Below are positions 1-8,481 of a stretch of DNA of 16,033 nt, in pieces. The stretch covers positions 1 to 16,033 of the forward strand of contig SMXE01000230.1 in NCBI GenBank assembly GCA_004357015.1, given 5' to 3'. The stretch comes from Caldithrix sp. GTDB lineage: Bacteria > Zhuqueibacterota > Zhuqueibacteria > Oceanimicrobiales > Oceanimicrobiaceae. Each line of letters starts with the position of its first letter. Position 1 is the stretch's first letter. The translations under genes were made by a program, and so were the position numbers. A model generated the notes under the pieces. The model was not told where the DNA came from. It did not search any database and was given only the letters and a program-made list of their open reading frames with translations.

Positions 1-575
1 ATGCTGGAGTAATCGGGTATTTTTTTTGCCACCGCACCGACAAAAAACTCACGGGGTTTGCTATCGCCGTAGCGCAAAGTGATTTGCTTGCCGATGGGGT
101 CTTCATCGCCAAAATATTTGAGGGCATATTCTTCGCTCAACACTATTTTGTTTTTCTCCTGCAGCACGGCAGCGATGCCATATTTCAGTGGAAAATCAAA
201 CATTTCAAAGAATTCAGGGTCGGCATGCAGCACGGACTCGTTGAAAATGTTGTCGCCATATCTGAAAGCAGCGTTGCCACGGGTTAGCCGCACAGCCCTT
301 TCTACCGCAGCGAAATCAGACTCTAATGCCGGCGCAAGCGGTCGCGGCACGTTACCCCAGTATTGTTCCTGGCCATTCACCAAACGCACCGTTTTTACCC
401 GAAAGATTTTCCCGGCATTCTTGTGAAAATTATCGAAACTGTAATTGTAAGTGTGATTCAGGTAAGCTACGATACAAAGAGCGATGGCTACGCCCATACC
501 CAAAATGTTGATAACAGCATACAGCTTGTTACGCAGAAGGTTTCTGAATGCAACTTTGAGGTAGTTCTTGAACAT
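1..575 (-). CDS. MacB/FtsX-type ABC transporter permease, N-terminal part (cut by window edge)
   Basis: An open frame starts at an ATG at 575-573 on the minus strand and runs without a stop to base 1, giving 191 residues. It begins MFKNYLKVAFRNLLRNK, a cytoplasmic basic stretch followed by a first membrane helix (about residues 19-42), then a periplasmic MacB_PCD-like domain. That domain contains a D-P-I-G-K motif near residue 165, typical of this family. Proteins of this type are usually about 800 residues, with two PCD/FtsX halves, and belong to ABC systems that move lipoproteins, peptides or drugs across the envelope. The substrate cannot be told. The start lies 7 bases after the stop of the damaged permease at 583-1382, so the two probably formed one operon. 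No ATPase gene is visible in the window; it may lie beyond the left edge. Confidence 0.88.
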   Translation of the reverse strand, partial: MFKNYLKVAFRNLLRNKLYAVINILGMGVAIALCIVAYLNHTYNYSFDNFHKNAGKIFRVKTVRLVNGQEQYWGNVPRPLAPALESDFAAVERAVRLTRGNAAFRYGDNIFNESVLHADPEFFEMFDFPLKYGIAAVLQEKNKIVLSEEYALKYFGDEDPIGKQITLRYGDSKPREFFVGAVAKKIPDYSS

Positions 576-582
576 TTGAATC

Positions 583-1382
583 TCACTCGTATCTTAAAGA
601 GTTGACCGGATTTGCGATCGCTGCTCTTATCGCCTGAAAACTCACTGTGAGCCAGGCAATAGCCATAGCCAACAGCCCAGCCAGAATGAAAGTGCCGGGA
701 TCGATAGAAATGCTGTAGGCGAATCCCTCAAGCCACTTATTCACCGCCCAGTATGCCAAGGGCGCCGCCACGATTACCGCAATCGCGACCAATTCGGCTG
801 TGAAAGCTGCCAGCCCGAAGAGTCCGAGGCAGGCGCTAAAAACGGCGAGCATAGTTGCAATGCCGAACAATCTGATCATTCGTTGGTCGGCCTGGTAGAA
901 ATTCTCCAGTTGCTGATCGAGGAAATGATACTCAAACGGCGTGACCGCATCGTATTTTTCGTGTACACTCTTCAAGTAGTCCAGAGTAGAAGGTATGTTG
1001 CCGCCAGTGATGCGGGCAGAAAAATAGTCTATGCTCTGCATGGGATTGTGGCTGTGCCCCAGCACAAGGGGGCCGATTTTTTCATGCAGCGACCGGAAGT
1101 GAAAGTCTTTGACAACGCCAATAACGTGGCATTGGTAATCTCGGTCCGGAGTTCGGAAGGTTTTACCGAGTGGCTCTGGTTGGGTGCGGTGTGCGTTTCA
1201 ACGATTCGATAAATCCTGTCGGACTTGGTGTGAAAGCGGTCAAAACTTAATTCGTCCACGATGTAAAGCAAGATGAGAATGCAGCATGCGACTCCAATAG
1301 TCAACCCAAGCAGGTTGACCAATGAGTAAGCCTTGTGCTTTCTTAGATTACGAAGTGCAATTTTGAGATAGTTAGCAAACAT
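583..1382 (-). pseudogene. Degraded MacB/FtsX-type ABC permease with two internal deletions
   Basis: Reading from the ATG at 1382, the N-terminus is a normal family start (MFANYLKIALRNLRKHKAY, one membrane helix, then RIYRIVETHTAPNQ). Around 1177-1190 the homology jumps into another frame, at E-P-L-G-K-T-F followed by VIGVVKDFHFRSLHEKIGPL. In the family this piece belongs to the second half, so roughly 450-500 codons appear lost if the ancestor was about 800 residues. A second junction near 795-800 joins LFGLAAFTAE directly to LVAIAVIVAAPLAYW; about 29 residues that normally carry the E-I-G-I-R-K coupling motif are missing, in frame. The end, NPVNSLRYE, is the usual family C-terminus. The first frame runs into a stop at 1029. 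The product cannot be a working permease. It is a paralogue of the neighbour at 1-575. Confidence 0.82.
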
Positions 1383-1698
1383 TGCTTTCTGCCTACTTTT
1401 CCATGTGTCACCATAAGTAATTGAACGCCTCAACAACCGTGCCGCTTCCCAATTGACCTCAGGACTTGGACGGACGGACAAGCGACTATCCGTTTACATT
1501 ACAAAGAATGTACGCTGGCGAACACTTCCCTGACATCGCAGTAGGGGAAATAACTCGGAATCGCAGAGATCGAATAAATGCAATGGCTGGGAATGTGCAA
1601 TGAAGGCGTTGGGTATGAATAATTCGTGACCGGATATTGAAAACCGTGAATCGAAAAACGAGAACCGTGTCAGCTTAGTGCGAGTTGCGCTCTCCGCT
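1383..1698. other. Intergenic stretch without a recognisable gene
   Basis: About 316 bases lie between the damaged permease and the end of the deaminase gene. Frames through it (for example minus 1494-1793) have no family-like sequence. I see one short degenerate direct repeat, GAAAACCGTG at 1639-1648 and GAGAACCGTG at 1660-1669, spaced 21 bases apart. I see no clear terminator or promoter. Confidence 0.5.
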
Positions 1699-2316
1699 TT
1701 ACGATTTTTTTGTCCCCGGGCGTGTCGAGCCGGCGTTATAAACCGGCTGTCCTGAGGCGGCATACATCCGCAGGACTTCACAAGCTTCCTCACGCAAAGT
1801 CTCCCTTAACACAGTCAGGTTGGGCAGACCATCCCGATTCTCAAGCATTTCAGCCCAGTTTTGCGGCAAAGGCCCTTCCCTGAATCCAGTGATTTGTTCG
1901 ATATCTTCTGCCGTGGCGGCACTGACCAGTTTGGTAATACCGCTCCACCAGATTACGCCGAAACACATGATGCAAGGCTGACCGCTGGTGTAGAGGGAGT
2001 AGCGCTTTTGCAGATTTTGTGCGAGGTCAAACGAGCCGAGTTTTTTCTGGGCAAGCGCAATCGCGAGGGTTTCCGCGTGTGCGATGGATAGACCCTGGGT
2101 GACAACGGCGTTGACCCCAACTGAGATGAGCGTGTTCGTTTCCTCGTCAAAAACGGTGGCGCCGAACGGTCCGCCGGTTCTCTCCGTGACGCTTTGATTG
2201 GCCAACCCGATGGTGAACCGCATTTTTTCCTCGGTGCTTGTGAAAAGACGACTCTCGTTTTCAGCAGCGGTACTGGCTAGCCATTCCGGGAGTTGGATGT
2301 TGATTGCGAGGGTCAT
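1699..2316 (-). CDS. CDA-superfamily nucleoside/base deaminase
   Basis: A 205-residue protein with the zinc-deaminase signature: H-A-E at residues 80-82 (zinc-binding His and catalytic Glu) and P-C-I-M-C at 114-118 (two zinc-binding Cys). The G-G-P-F-G-A segment at 48-53 is the usual substrate-side motif of the guanine deaminase/tRNA-adenosine deaminase-like branch. Such enzymes replace an exocyclic amino group of a purine or pyrimidine with oxygen, using a zinc-activated water, in the cytoplasm. It is longer than B. subtilis-type GuaD (about 155 residues), with extra length at both ends. The last 50 residues (R-E-x-x-R-E-E-A) form a C-terminal helix region common in the nucleoside deaminase group. 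The substrate is not decidable from sequence. The start is the first ATG of the frame; no good Shine-Dalgarno precedes it. It is divergent from the PD40 gene at 2602. Confidence 0.85.
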   Translation of the reverse strand: MTLAINIQLPEWLASTAAENESRLFTSTEEKMRFTIGLANQSVTERTGGPFGATVFDEETNTLISVGVNAVVTQGLSIAHAETLAIALAQKKLGSFDLAQNLQKRYSLYTSGQPCIMCFGVIWWSGITKLVSAATAEDIEQITGFREGPLPQNWAEMLENRDGLPNLTVLRETLREEACEVLRMYAASGQPVYNAGSTRPGTKKS

Positions 2317-2547
2317 CAGACGTTTGGCTGTTCTGGGCTTTTTTTCTTCATGTTCAAGTGCATAAAAAATAGTGGATCATTTTCTCAGAGTCAAGAGAAG
2401 AGTAAAGTTGCTCCGGCTTGTTAAGGTTAGGGATTTTATTTGCCTAATAATGCACCCGTTTACACCCGTTTATTTATTCTAATGAAGGAATTGGCTCAGA
2501 CAGGTCTTCAATCTGCATTTATTGTTTGCGATTCGCTTAAGATTCGG

Positions 2548-2576
2548 TTGCATGGATTTGCACAAATGTTTAAATT
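2548..2576 (+). promoter_or_regulatory. Candidate promoter for the PD40 gene
   Basis: TTGCAT at 2548-2553 and TAAATT at 2571-2576 are spaced by 17 bases, resembling a sigma-70 type -35/-10 pair. It lies 26 bases before the chosen start codon at 2602. Seen by eye only; the -10 is a weak match. Confidence 0.25.
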
Positions 2577-2601
2577 CATAAGAATTTGGAGGAGAGATCA
2601 A

Positions 2602-3561
2602 ATGCATTCAGCCCTCACAAGAAAAATCATTTTGACCCGCAGCCTGTGGATGGCAGCCATATTTCTTGCTCGGCCGGCTTGCATCCTTTCTGCCCAAACT
2701 ATGGAAGACACGGCGGCGGTTGATCTTCTTGCCGATACGAGAATAGCCTTCGTTTCCCGCAGCAACCTCAATTTCGACATCTATCTCATGAATCCCGACG
2801 GCTCAAACATCATTCGGTTGACGGACAATGCAAAGCCGGGGCATGTCCCCGGCCACATGCATCCGGATTGGTCGCCGGACGGTTCCCGGATCGCATACAC
2901 TACGGATCCTGAGAGGCATGGTCAATTCTCCATCTGGATCATGAATTCGGATGGCAGAGAGCAGAGTCAGCTCACCGATAAATCACGCAACTTTCTTTCA
3001 CCTAAGTGGTCGCCGGACGGAACCAAGATCATTTTTGCGGAACGTGACCACGACGGCCTCTTCATAATGAACTTGGATAACGCACGCAGAAGACGAATAA
3101 CCTTCACCAAGGACTCTCACATCGCCTGGCTTCCGGACGGGTCCGGCTTTGCATGTTATTCTGCGAATTCGCCGCAAGGCGGTGGACTGTACATCATGAA
3201 TCTCGACCGCACCATCCGCGGCTTGCTGATTGGCAACGCAGAGGACGCCATTTCGGCTTGGTCCCCTGATGGTTCAAAACTCGTGGTCAACCTTGAGAGG
3301 GACAGTCAATGGGCCACCTACGTGATGGAAGCCGACGGCGCCAACATGATTCCGCTGAACAATCGCGTTGCCGAGCACACAACCCTCTCCTGGTCGCCCG
3401 ATGGCTCGAAGGTCGCTTACGTTTCGGACGAGGACGGCAATTTCGAGATTTACGTGATGAACGCGAACGGCGGCCATCAGAGAAGATTGACGCACAATTC
3501 TCATTACGATGCGGACCCCGCGTGGTCGCCCTTTTTGCAACCATCAGTTGACGAGGACTAA
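2602..3561 (+). CDS. Secreted TolB-like WD40/PD40 beta-propeller protein
   Basis: The ATG at 2602 is chosen because a strong Shine-Dalgarno (GGAGGAGAG) lies at about 2588-2596 and a signal peptide follows directly (basic start, hydrophobic core, likely cut after L-S-A near residue 32). The frame is open upstream to 2440, but that stretch looks non-coding. The 319-residue product consists of repeated PD40 units: W-S-P-D-G-[ST] occurs four times, with variants A-W-L-P-D-G and a final A-W-S-P. Most units are preceded by I-[YWF]-x-M-N-x-D-G turns, giving about six blades. This fold occurs at the C-terminus of TolB and in many periplasmic proteins that bind proteins or sugars. The N-terminal TolB domain is absent, and no Pal, TolA or TolQR gene is nearby, so I do not call it tolB. 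Role unknown; probably periplasmic binding. Confidence 0.85.
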   Translation: MHSALTRKIILTRSLWMAAIFLARPACILSAQTMEDTAAVDLLADTRIAFVSRSNLNFDIYLMNPDGSNIIRLTDNAKPGHVPGHMHPDWSPDGSRIAYTTDPERHGQFSIWIMNSDGREQSQLTDKSRNFLSPKWSPDGTKIIFAERDHDGLFIMNLDNARRRRITFTKDSHIAWLPDGSGFACYSANSPQGGGLYIMNLDRTIRGLLIGNAEDAISAWSPDGSKLVVNLERDSQWATYVMEADGANMIPLNNRVAEHTTLSWSPDGSKVAYVSDEDGNFEIYVMNANGGHQRRLTHNSHYDADPAWSPFLQPSVDED

Positions 3562-3835
3562 AGAGGCGGTCACTTCCGGGCACCGGTTAACAGCACCAGT
3601 TACGCTGGTACTCCCGATCTTCCCCAAACAAACCTCTTTCAGAAGTTCCTCACGTTTGCTATATTGTTTAAGATTGTTCAGTCATTTTGGGCGATCTTTT
3701 GGAGATCGGGTTTGCCGTGTTTTTGGAATAAATCGGGGCACCAAAGGATACTTATTCCAGTAATCGGATTGCTGGTTAAATTCTCCTGCCGCAGCCGGCA
3801 TTTTGCCTTATGAACAACAATCAGTGGGTAGCATC

Positions 3836-5257
3836 ATGAATACAAAAAAACATTTTTTGTGGCTTGTTGCAAGTTTATGCCTTTTGTTTGGCACCCTCCG
3901 CGCCGCTGACGTGAATTCTAACATTCAGCCCAGTGTTGATGTAGCACAGTTTTTTGACGCGAACAGCAACACATCCTACCTTGAGATCTACTATGCCATC
4001 CCCGAAGCAGGCGTGATGTACATACCTGGTGAGAGAGGCCAATATCACTGCCAACTCGTGTTGGATATCCAGATTTCGCTGAACGAAAAGCTGTGGACCA
4101 ACAAGGTATGGAAGATCGAGAAAACCGTCGAAGACACGTCTCTGGTGAATGCTGGAAGTCAACTCGTGGATGTGTTACGCTATTTTATCGATGAGTACGG
4201 GGAATACAATATCTCTATGCATGTAAAGGACATGCATCGGCCAGATCGGGTTGACAGTGTCAGCGTTGCTTTTACTGCCCTGAAGTTTTCCAAAGACAGG
4301 ATTCAAATCAGCGACGTCGAATTGGCATCGCATATTCAGAGAGTGGCAGGGGTATCTGAAAGTAACCTAATCAAAAATAATTACAAAGTCATACCGAGTC
4401 CCGGTGGTATGTTTGGCCAGGCGTCATCAGATATTTACTACTATTTCGAGGCGTATAATTTGTTGGAGCATATTCCCGGTGACAAGTATTTTGCTGTGTG
4501 TCGGGTTCTCAATCCCAGCGGCAATGAGGTTGAGGGCGTGGGGTTGACTTATCGCACTAAGAAGAAACTTTACGATTCCAGCATGGAGATCGGCATGGTA
4601 AATGTCGCTAACCTGCCCTCCGGAAAATACAAGTTGGTTTATGGGCTCGCAGACGCGTCCAAAACAATGCTTGCAAATAAGAACAAAATTTTTTATGTTT
4701 ACAATCCTCAAATCCAGGTGGTCGATGAGTTTCGTGACAGCCGGTTCGGCACACTTGACGGCCTGACGGAAGAAGAGTTAGATGAAGAGTTTAAGCGGAT
4801 GATTTTTATCAACACGAAGCATGACCGCGAATTCTATTCTGACTTGAAAACAGCAGATGGAAAACAAAAGTTTATCATCGAAATTTGGTCAAGGCCAAAC
4901 GAAGACGTATTGCCGCCCGAGATGTTCAGAGAGCAATATCTTGGCAGGGCCACATATGCCAGTGATAAATATAAGTCCGTGTTTAGTAAAGGTTGGAAGA
5001 GTGATCGCGGCAGGGTGTTTGTGCTTTACGGCGCACCCTCGGATGTTGAACGGTTCCCGAGCACGGAAAGCGCTATTCCATACCAGGTTTGGCGATATGA
5101 CAAGTTGCGGGGACAGGCCCGCGTGCAGTTTGTATTTGCTGACATGCAGGGCTTCAGCAAGTACGAGTTGCTTCATTCGAGTCTGAGAGGCGAAAGAAAC
5201 AATCCGGGTTGGAAAAGTTATGTATTCAGAGGCAGCAGTGAAAAACAGTTTAGGTAG
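3836..5257 (+). CDS. GWxTD-domain protein, secreted
   Basis: The ATG at 3836 is chosen over the upstream TTG at 3803 because it opens a clean signal peptide (MNTKKHF, hydrophobic core, likely cut after L-R-A near residue 22). The protein has 473 residues. The N-terminal 300 residues are beta-rich without a family I can name. The C-terminal part carries the GWxTD domain: G-W-K-S-D-R-G-R at 386-393, followed by VFVLYGAPSDVER, P-Y-Q-V-W-R-Y, and the F-V-F-x-D and Y-x-L-L-H-S-S-L-R-G-E patterns. The normal Thr of GWxTD is Ser here. This domain is seen mainly in FCB-group and related bacteria; its biochemical role is not established. The gene overlaps the next lipoprotein gene by 38 bases (20 if the GTG start is used), so the two are probably co-translated. 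Confidence 0.85.
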   Translation: MNTKKHFLWLVASLCLLFGTLRAADVNSNIQPSVDVAQFFDANSNTSYLEIYYAIPEAGVMYIPGERGQYHCQLVLDIQISLNEKLWTNKVWKIEKTVEDTSLVNAGSQLVDVLRYFIDEYGEYNISMHVKDMHRPDRVDSVSVAFTALKFSKDRIQISDVELASHIQRVAGVSESNLIKNNYKVIPSPGGMFGQASSDIYYYFEAYNLLEHIPGDKYFAVCRVLNPSGNEVEGVGLTYRTKKKLYDSSMEIGMVNVANLPSGKYKLVYGLADASKTMLANKNKIFYVYNPQIQVVDEFRDSRFGTLDGLTEEELDEEFKRMIFINTKHDREFYSDLKTADGKQKFIIEIWSRPNEDVLPPEMFREQYLGRATYASDKYKSVFSKGWKSDRGRVFVLYGAPSDVERFPSTESAIPYQVWRYDKLRGQARVQFVFADMQGFSKYELLHSSLRGERNNPGWKSYVFRGSSEKQFR

Positions 5258-6023
5258 AAGTGTTTGTCGTAAATTTTGTATAGCGTTTTTGGTAAATGTG
5301 CTTTTTTTCAATTCCTGTAGTAGAAAGGATGAGAAGGTGCATGTTTCAGTTCTGCCGGAAGTCATCAATGCTGAACTTCATTTTCGCGGGTATGTGACGG
5401 ATGAAGAGGAAGAACTCGTAAGTCAGATCTATAATTTCAGCAGGCGAGTGACCCGTACGGACACCATCAATGGCAAATCGGTTTTCGCTCAAGTGAGCAA
5501 TAATCAGGAGAGTTATTTCTATACTGATGACGACGGCACGGTCTGGGAGTTTAACGCCACAGACATTGGGGCCAGAGTTGCAAAGTATGGTTTTTCATAT
5601 CGAGAGCCTGTCATATTGAGACGCTGGGAAATGCTTCTGAGGATTGATGATGGCGTTGGGACCGAGTGGCAGGTGAACACTGACACCACATTTGACGCCA
5701 TTACCATGGACGGCCAAGTGCAGAAGATTCGTTACATAAAACAAGGGAAAGCGCAGTACGAAGGTTGGACCGAAACATATCTCCCAGAGGCCTACGCCAA
5801 CGTGCCCGTACTGGAAGCGAATTGGCTTACGCTTAATACATACATAATAAACGACGCCACAGGCGACACGCTTTTTGCTACCGAGGGCCGTGCTCACCAG
5901 TATTTCAAACCAGGGGTGGGTGCGGTGAAATACATCACTAATTTTTCAATGAAAGAGCTTGACGAACCAGAAGTCGCCCGCCTTGGTACTTGGGAACTGG
6001 TGCGCAAAGAAATACCGGAATAA
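5220..6023 (+). CDS. Hypothetical lipoprotein
   Basis: A 267-residue protein of no family I recognise. A hydrophobic N-terminal segment ends in F-F-N-S-C, a plausible lipobox with Cys33, and the mature part begins S-R-K-D-E-K. It is therefore probably a membrane-anchored lipoprotein. The body is beta-rich and acidic, with no visible catalytic motif. The last third (around Y-E-G-W-T-E-T-Y-L-P and G-V-G-A-V-K-Y-I-T-N) resembles the end of many FCB-group lipoproteins whose strands close with a V-K-Y-I element. The start could instead be the GTG at 5238, preceded by AGAGGCAG; that would give a more usual signal peptide (M-K-N-S-L-G-R) with Cys27. The gene starts inside the end of the GWxTD gene, which points to a shared transcript and perhaps a shared task. 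Confidence 0.72.
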   Translation: MYSEAAVKNSLGRSVCRKFCIAFLVNVLFFNSCSRKDEKVHVSVLPEVINAELHFRGYVTDEEEELVSQIYNFSRRVTRTDTINGKSVFAQVSNNQESYFYTDDDGTVWEFNATDIGARVAKYGFSYREPVILRRWEMLLRIDDGVGTEWQVNTDTTFDAITMDGQVQKIRYIKQGKAQYEGWTETYLPEAYANVPVLEANWLTLNTYIINDATGDTLFATEGRAHQYFKPGVGAVKYITNFSMKELDEPEVARLGTWELVRKEIPE

Positions 6024-6101
6024 ACCCTCACGACTGCTTGTATGTCATAGTGATCGGACCCCAGCCTCGTCGGTCTTCGGCTAAGATTCAACGATATTAT
6101 T

Positions 6102-6168
6102 TTTAGTTCACAAAGCTGAAAGTTGTTGTTCAGTGGCAAGAGACTGCTTAGATTGTTTGTGAACTAAA
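6102..6168. repeat. Perfect 13-bp inverted repeat upstream of the TonB-dependent receptor
   Basis: TTTAGTTCACAAA at 6102-6114 is the exact reverse complement of TTTGTGAACTAAA at 6156-6168, with 41 bases between. It ends 32 bases before the receptor start. It could be a two-site operator that loops DNA, an mRNA stem around the leader, or the ends of a tiny element. It has no T-tract suited to a terminator. The repeat is directly seen; its role is not. Confidence 0.6.
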
Positions 6169-6200
6169 TTGACTGGTTCCACAAAAGTAGGGTCGTCACT

Positions 6201-8474
6201 ATGAACATCGTTCGTTTTTCCCTCTGTATTTTGACAGTATTTCCGCTCTTCATTTCACAGACACTCCATTCACAGGAAGTGACGCTAACCGGAATTGTTC
6301 GCGACCAGAACACACATCATGAGATTCGTGCTGTTAATGTTTTTGTCAAAGACACAAAACTTGGAACCGCCACGGACCAGGCCGGCAGATTTGTTTTGGC
6401 CGTTCCTGGTGCAACCGACGATCTGGTCATCCTGTTTCGACACATCGCTTACTTTGAAAAACAGATGACTGTTGGCGAGCTCCGTGACGTGAGCCGTGTT
6501 GGCCTGCAACCCCGCGTGATTCCCTTGCAATCAGTTCAGATTGAGGGCGAAGGCCTTCGCAAACTCGAGATTGAAGTGAAGGATCTGCCGCAGACCGTTT
6601 CGGTGATCGAAGCACGCAACTATGATATTCGCGGTTATGTTGATGCCGGAGACCTGCTGAGAATCGACCACAGCCTGCAAGTAGATGAGAGCTTGAGCGG
6701 AACAAAAACTGTCACCATCCGGGGTGGCAATTCAGATGAGGTGGTTGTGCTGTATAACGGCATAAAAATGAACAATGCCTACAATAATATCTTTGACCTT
6801 TCACTCATCAACCTGGAAGATGTAGAGCGCTTTGAAATCATCAAAGGCAGCAACACCACGCTTTACGGCCCAGAGGCTTTTTCCGGCGTCATCAATATCG
6901 TGCCGAAAACAGAGCAGGACTATACAATCAGGTTTCAGCAGCGGTTCGGCACCTACCGTTCCGGTAATTGGGGACTGCATCTCTATAAACGATTTGGCCG
7001 CCTATACGGCACCTACAGTATTAACCGTGGTGGGCAGGAACGTAATTTTAGCGGTATGCCTTCCGACCAGACCAAACTCGAAAACACGTCGCTTAATCAC
7101 ACTGCTAACTTGAATTATGATATCGGTACCGGCAGCCTCGGCAAAGCGAAAGGGACCATTAGCGCGATGTGGCTTTACACCGATCTTGAATACGACAACC
7201 AGCGTGACGTCGAAAGTCTTGACAATACCAATGGACTTTTATCCCTTAAGTATAGCGGCGCCTTGTTCGGGCTGGACAACTTTGATATCTCTGCATCTTA
7301 CAAGGACCTGGACGAAAAACAGAAATTTACTCCTGACACGCAGGGACTCACAAATCGGGAAATTGATGACCGTGCCTACATTTTTAACGCGCACAAGCGG
7401 TTCAGCGCAACTGAGTTCGATTTGCTGTTTGCATACCAATTTCAAGACAGCGAATTAGATTTTCTTGACATCCGGAGAGGCCTGAACGAACTGCAGGTTG
7501 GTTTGGAAGGGGCGACTCTGAAGCGAAAACATCACGGATTTGCCGCTATCCTGAAATACCACGGCGATACAGGTTCAGACTTTTTTCAAAACATGGATGT
7601 GGACGTCAGTGTCAGACACGATAGGGTGGATGACAGCCAGAATGATGTTGTCCTTCGTGGTGATGATTCCATCACCGGGGACAGCCCGGTTGGCGCCTTT
7701 GACAGCAATGCCTGGCGTGAGACGATGTTTAAGTTCGCTATTCAGTTGTCCGGCTATCGCGATGACCTGTCTTTCAATAGCTATCTCAATTTTGGCAAGA
7801 ATACGAAATTTCCGACGCTTTTTCAACAAATCAGCTCACCTTCCCTGTTCGATTCAAGGGCAACGACACCAAACCTTGAGCCGGAAAAGAACCGCAGTGT
7901 TGAAATCGGCGTTAGCGTGGGCAAGGATACCCGGGAGCATGCCAGCATTTATGGTTGGGAAGCCTCAGCCACGTTCTTCCAGAATCATTACGACAACAAG
8001 TTTCGCGAATTTAATACACCGGGAATACCTGTGACGTTCTATGACAATGTTCAGAATGCACAGATTTCCGGATTTGAAGGCACCTGGAAGGTGTTTCTTT
8101 TTCAGAAGATGGTATCCGTTGACCTCGGCATAGCAAAATATTCAATTAATGACAAAGCGCTGTTCCCATTCAAGTCAGATAGCAAGCGAACTGTCAGTGT
8201 GAACGTGGATCGAGCCGGATATGCGTTCCAACTGCTATGGTTTCATGAAAGTGAACAAACGGGCTGGTTGCGGTTTCCGAACGGGGAGTTCGGTTCGGCC
8301 GAGCTCGATGCTATCTCTGACATTGATGTTCACGTGAGCAAGACCTTTGAAATTTCTAAGGTGAAGGTCTTTGCAAACTTCTCTGGCAGAAATCTCCTGG
8401 ACCACGATGAGCAACTGGTGGGTTTGGCGATTCGAGACCGCCGGTTTTATCTGACAATCGGCGCCCAGTATTGA
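6201..8474 (+). CDS. TonB-dependent outer-membrane receptor with carboxypeptidase-regulatory-like N-domain
   Basis: A 757-residue protein. Residues 1-25 are a signal peptide (ending T-L-H-S-Q-E). Residues about 28-110 form a CarboxypepD_reg-like domain (G-I-V-R-D, then T-D-x-A-G-R-F). Residues about 128-236 are the plug: D-L-P-Q-T-V-S-V-I near a TonB-box-like spot, T-I-R-G-G, V-L-Y-N-G-I, V-E-R-F-E-I-I-K-G and Y-G-P-E-A-F-S-G-V-I-N-I-V. The rest is a 22-strand-type barrel ending in Y-L-T-I-G-A-Q-Y, with an aromatic last residue. Length and order match TonB-dependent receptors, which import siderophores, vitamins, sugars or peptides using energy from TonB-ExbBD; none of those genes are in the window. 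The ATG at 6201 has a weak TAGGG upstream. The next lipoprotein starts 7 bases after the stop, so they are one operon. Substrate unknown. Confidence 0.92.
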   Translation: MNIVRFSLCILTVFPLFISQTLHSQEVTLTGIVRDQNTHHEIRAVNVFVKDTKLGTATDQAGRFVLAVPGATDDLVILFRHIAYFEKQMTVGELRDVSRVGLQPRVIPLQSVQIEGEGLRKLEIEVKDLPQTVSVIEARNYDIRGYVDAGDLLRIDHSLQVDESLSGTKTVTIRGGNSDEVVVLYNGIKMNNAYNNIFDLSLINLEDVERFEIIKGSNTTLYGPEAFSGVINIVPKTEQDYTIRFQQRFGTYRSGNWGLHLYKRFGRLYGTYSINRGGQERNFSGMPSDQTKLENTSLNHTANLNYDIGTGSLGKAKGTISAMWLYTDLEYDNQRDVESLDNTNGLLSLKYSGALFGLDNFDISASYKDLDEKQKFTPDTQGLTNREIDDRAYIFNAHKRFSATEFDLLFAYQFQDSELDFLDIRRGLNELQVGLEGATLKRKHHGFAAILKYHGDTGSDFFQNMDVDVSVRHDRVDDSQNDVVLRGDDSITGDSPVGAFDSNAWRETMFKFAIQLSGYRDDLSFNSYLNFGKNTKFPTLFQQISSPSLFDSRATTPNLEPEKNRSVEIGVSVGKDTREHASIYGWEASATFFQNHYDNKFREFNTPGIPVTFYDNVQNAQISGFEGTWKVFLFQKMVSVDLGIAKYSINDKALFPFKSDSKRTVSVNVDRAGYAFQLLWFHESEQTGWLRFPNGEFGSAELDAISDIDVHVSKTFEISKVKVFANFSGRNLLDHDEQLVGLAIRDRRFYLTIGAQY

Positions 8475-8481
8475 GACAGAA

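Noticed and set aside
583..1382. Programmed frameshift in the permease gene
   Set aside because: The frame change coincides with the loss of several hundred codons of the family, so a slip cannot restore a full protein.
1494..1793. 99-codon minus-strand frame after the deaminase
   Set aside because: It overlaps the deaminase end in another frame and reads low-complexity intergenic DNA.
2440..2601. N-terminal extension of the PD40 protein to the TTG at 2440
   Set aside because: The strong ribosome site and signal peptide are at 2602; the upstream codons would bury the signal peptide.
3595..3708. Hairpins ACCAG-loop-CTGGT (3595-3609) and CGATCT-loop-AGATCG (3692-3708) as terminators of the PD40 gene
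   Set aside because: Stems are only five and six base pairs and neither is followed directly by a run of T.
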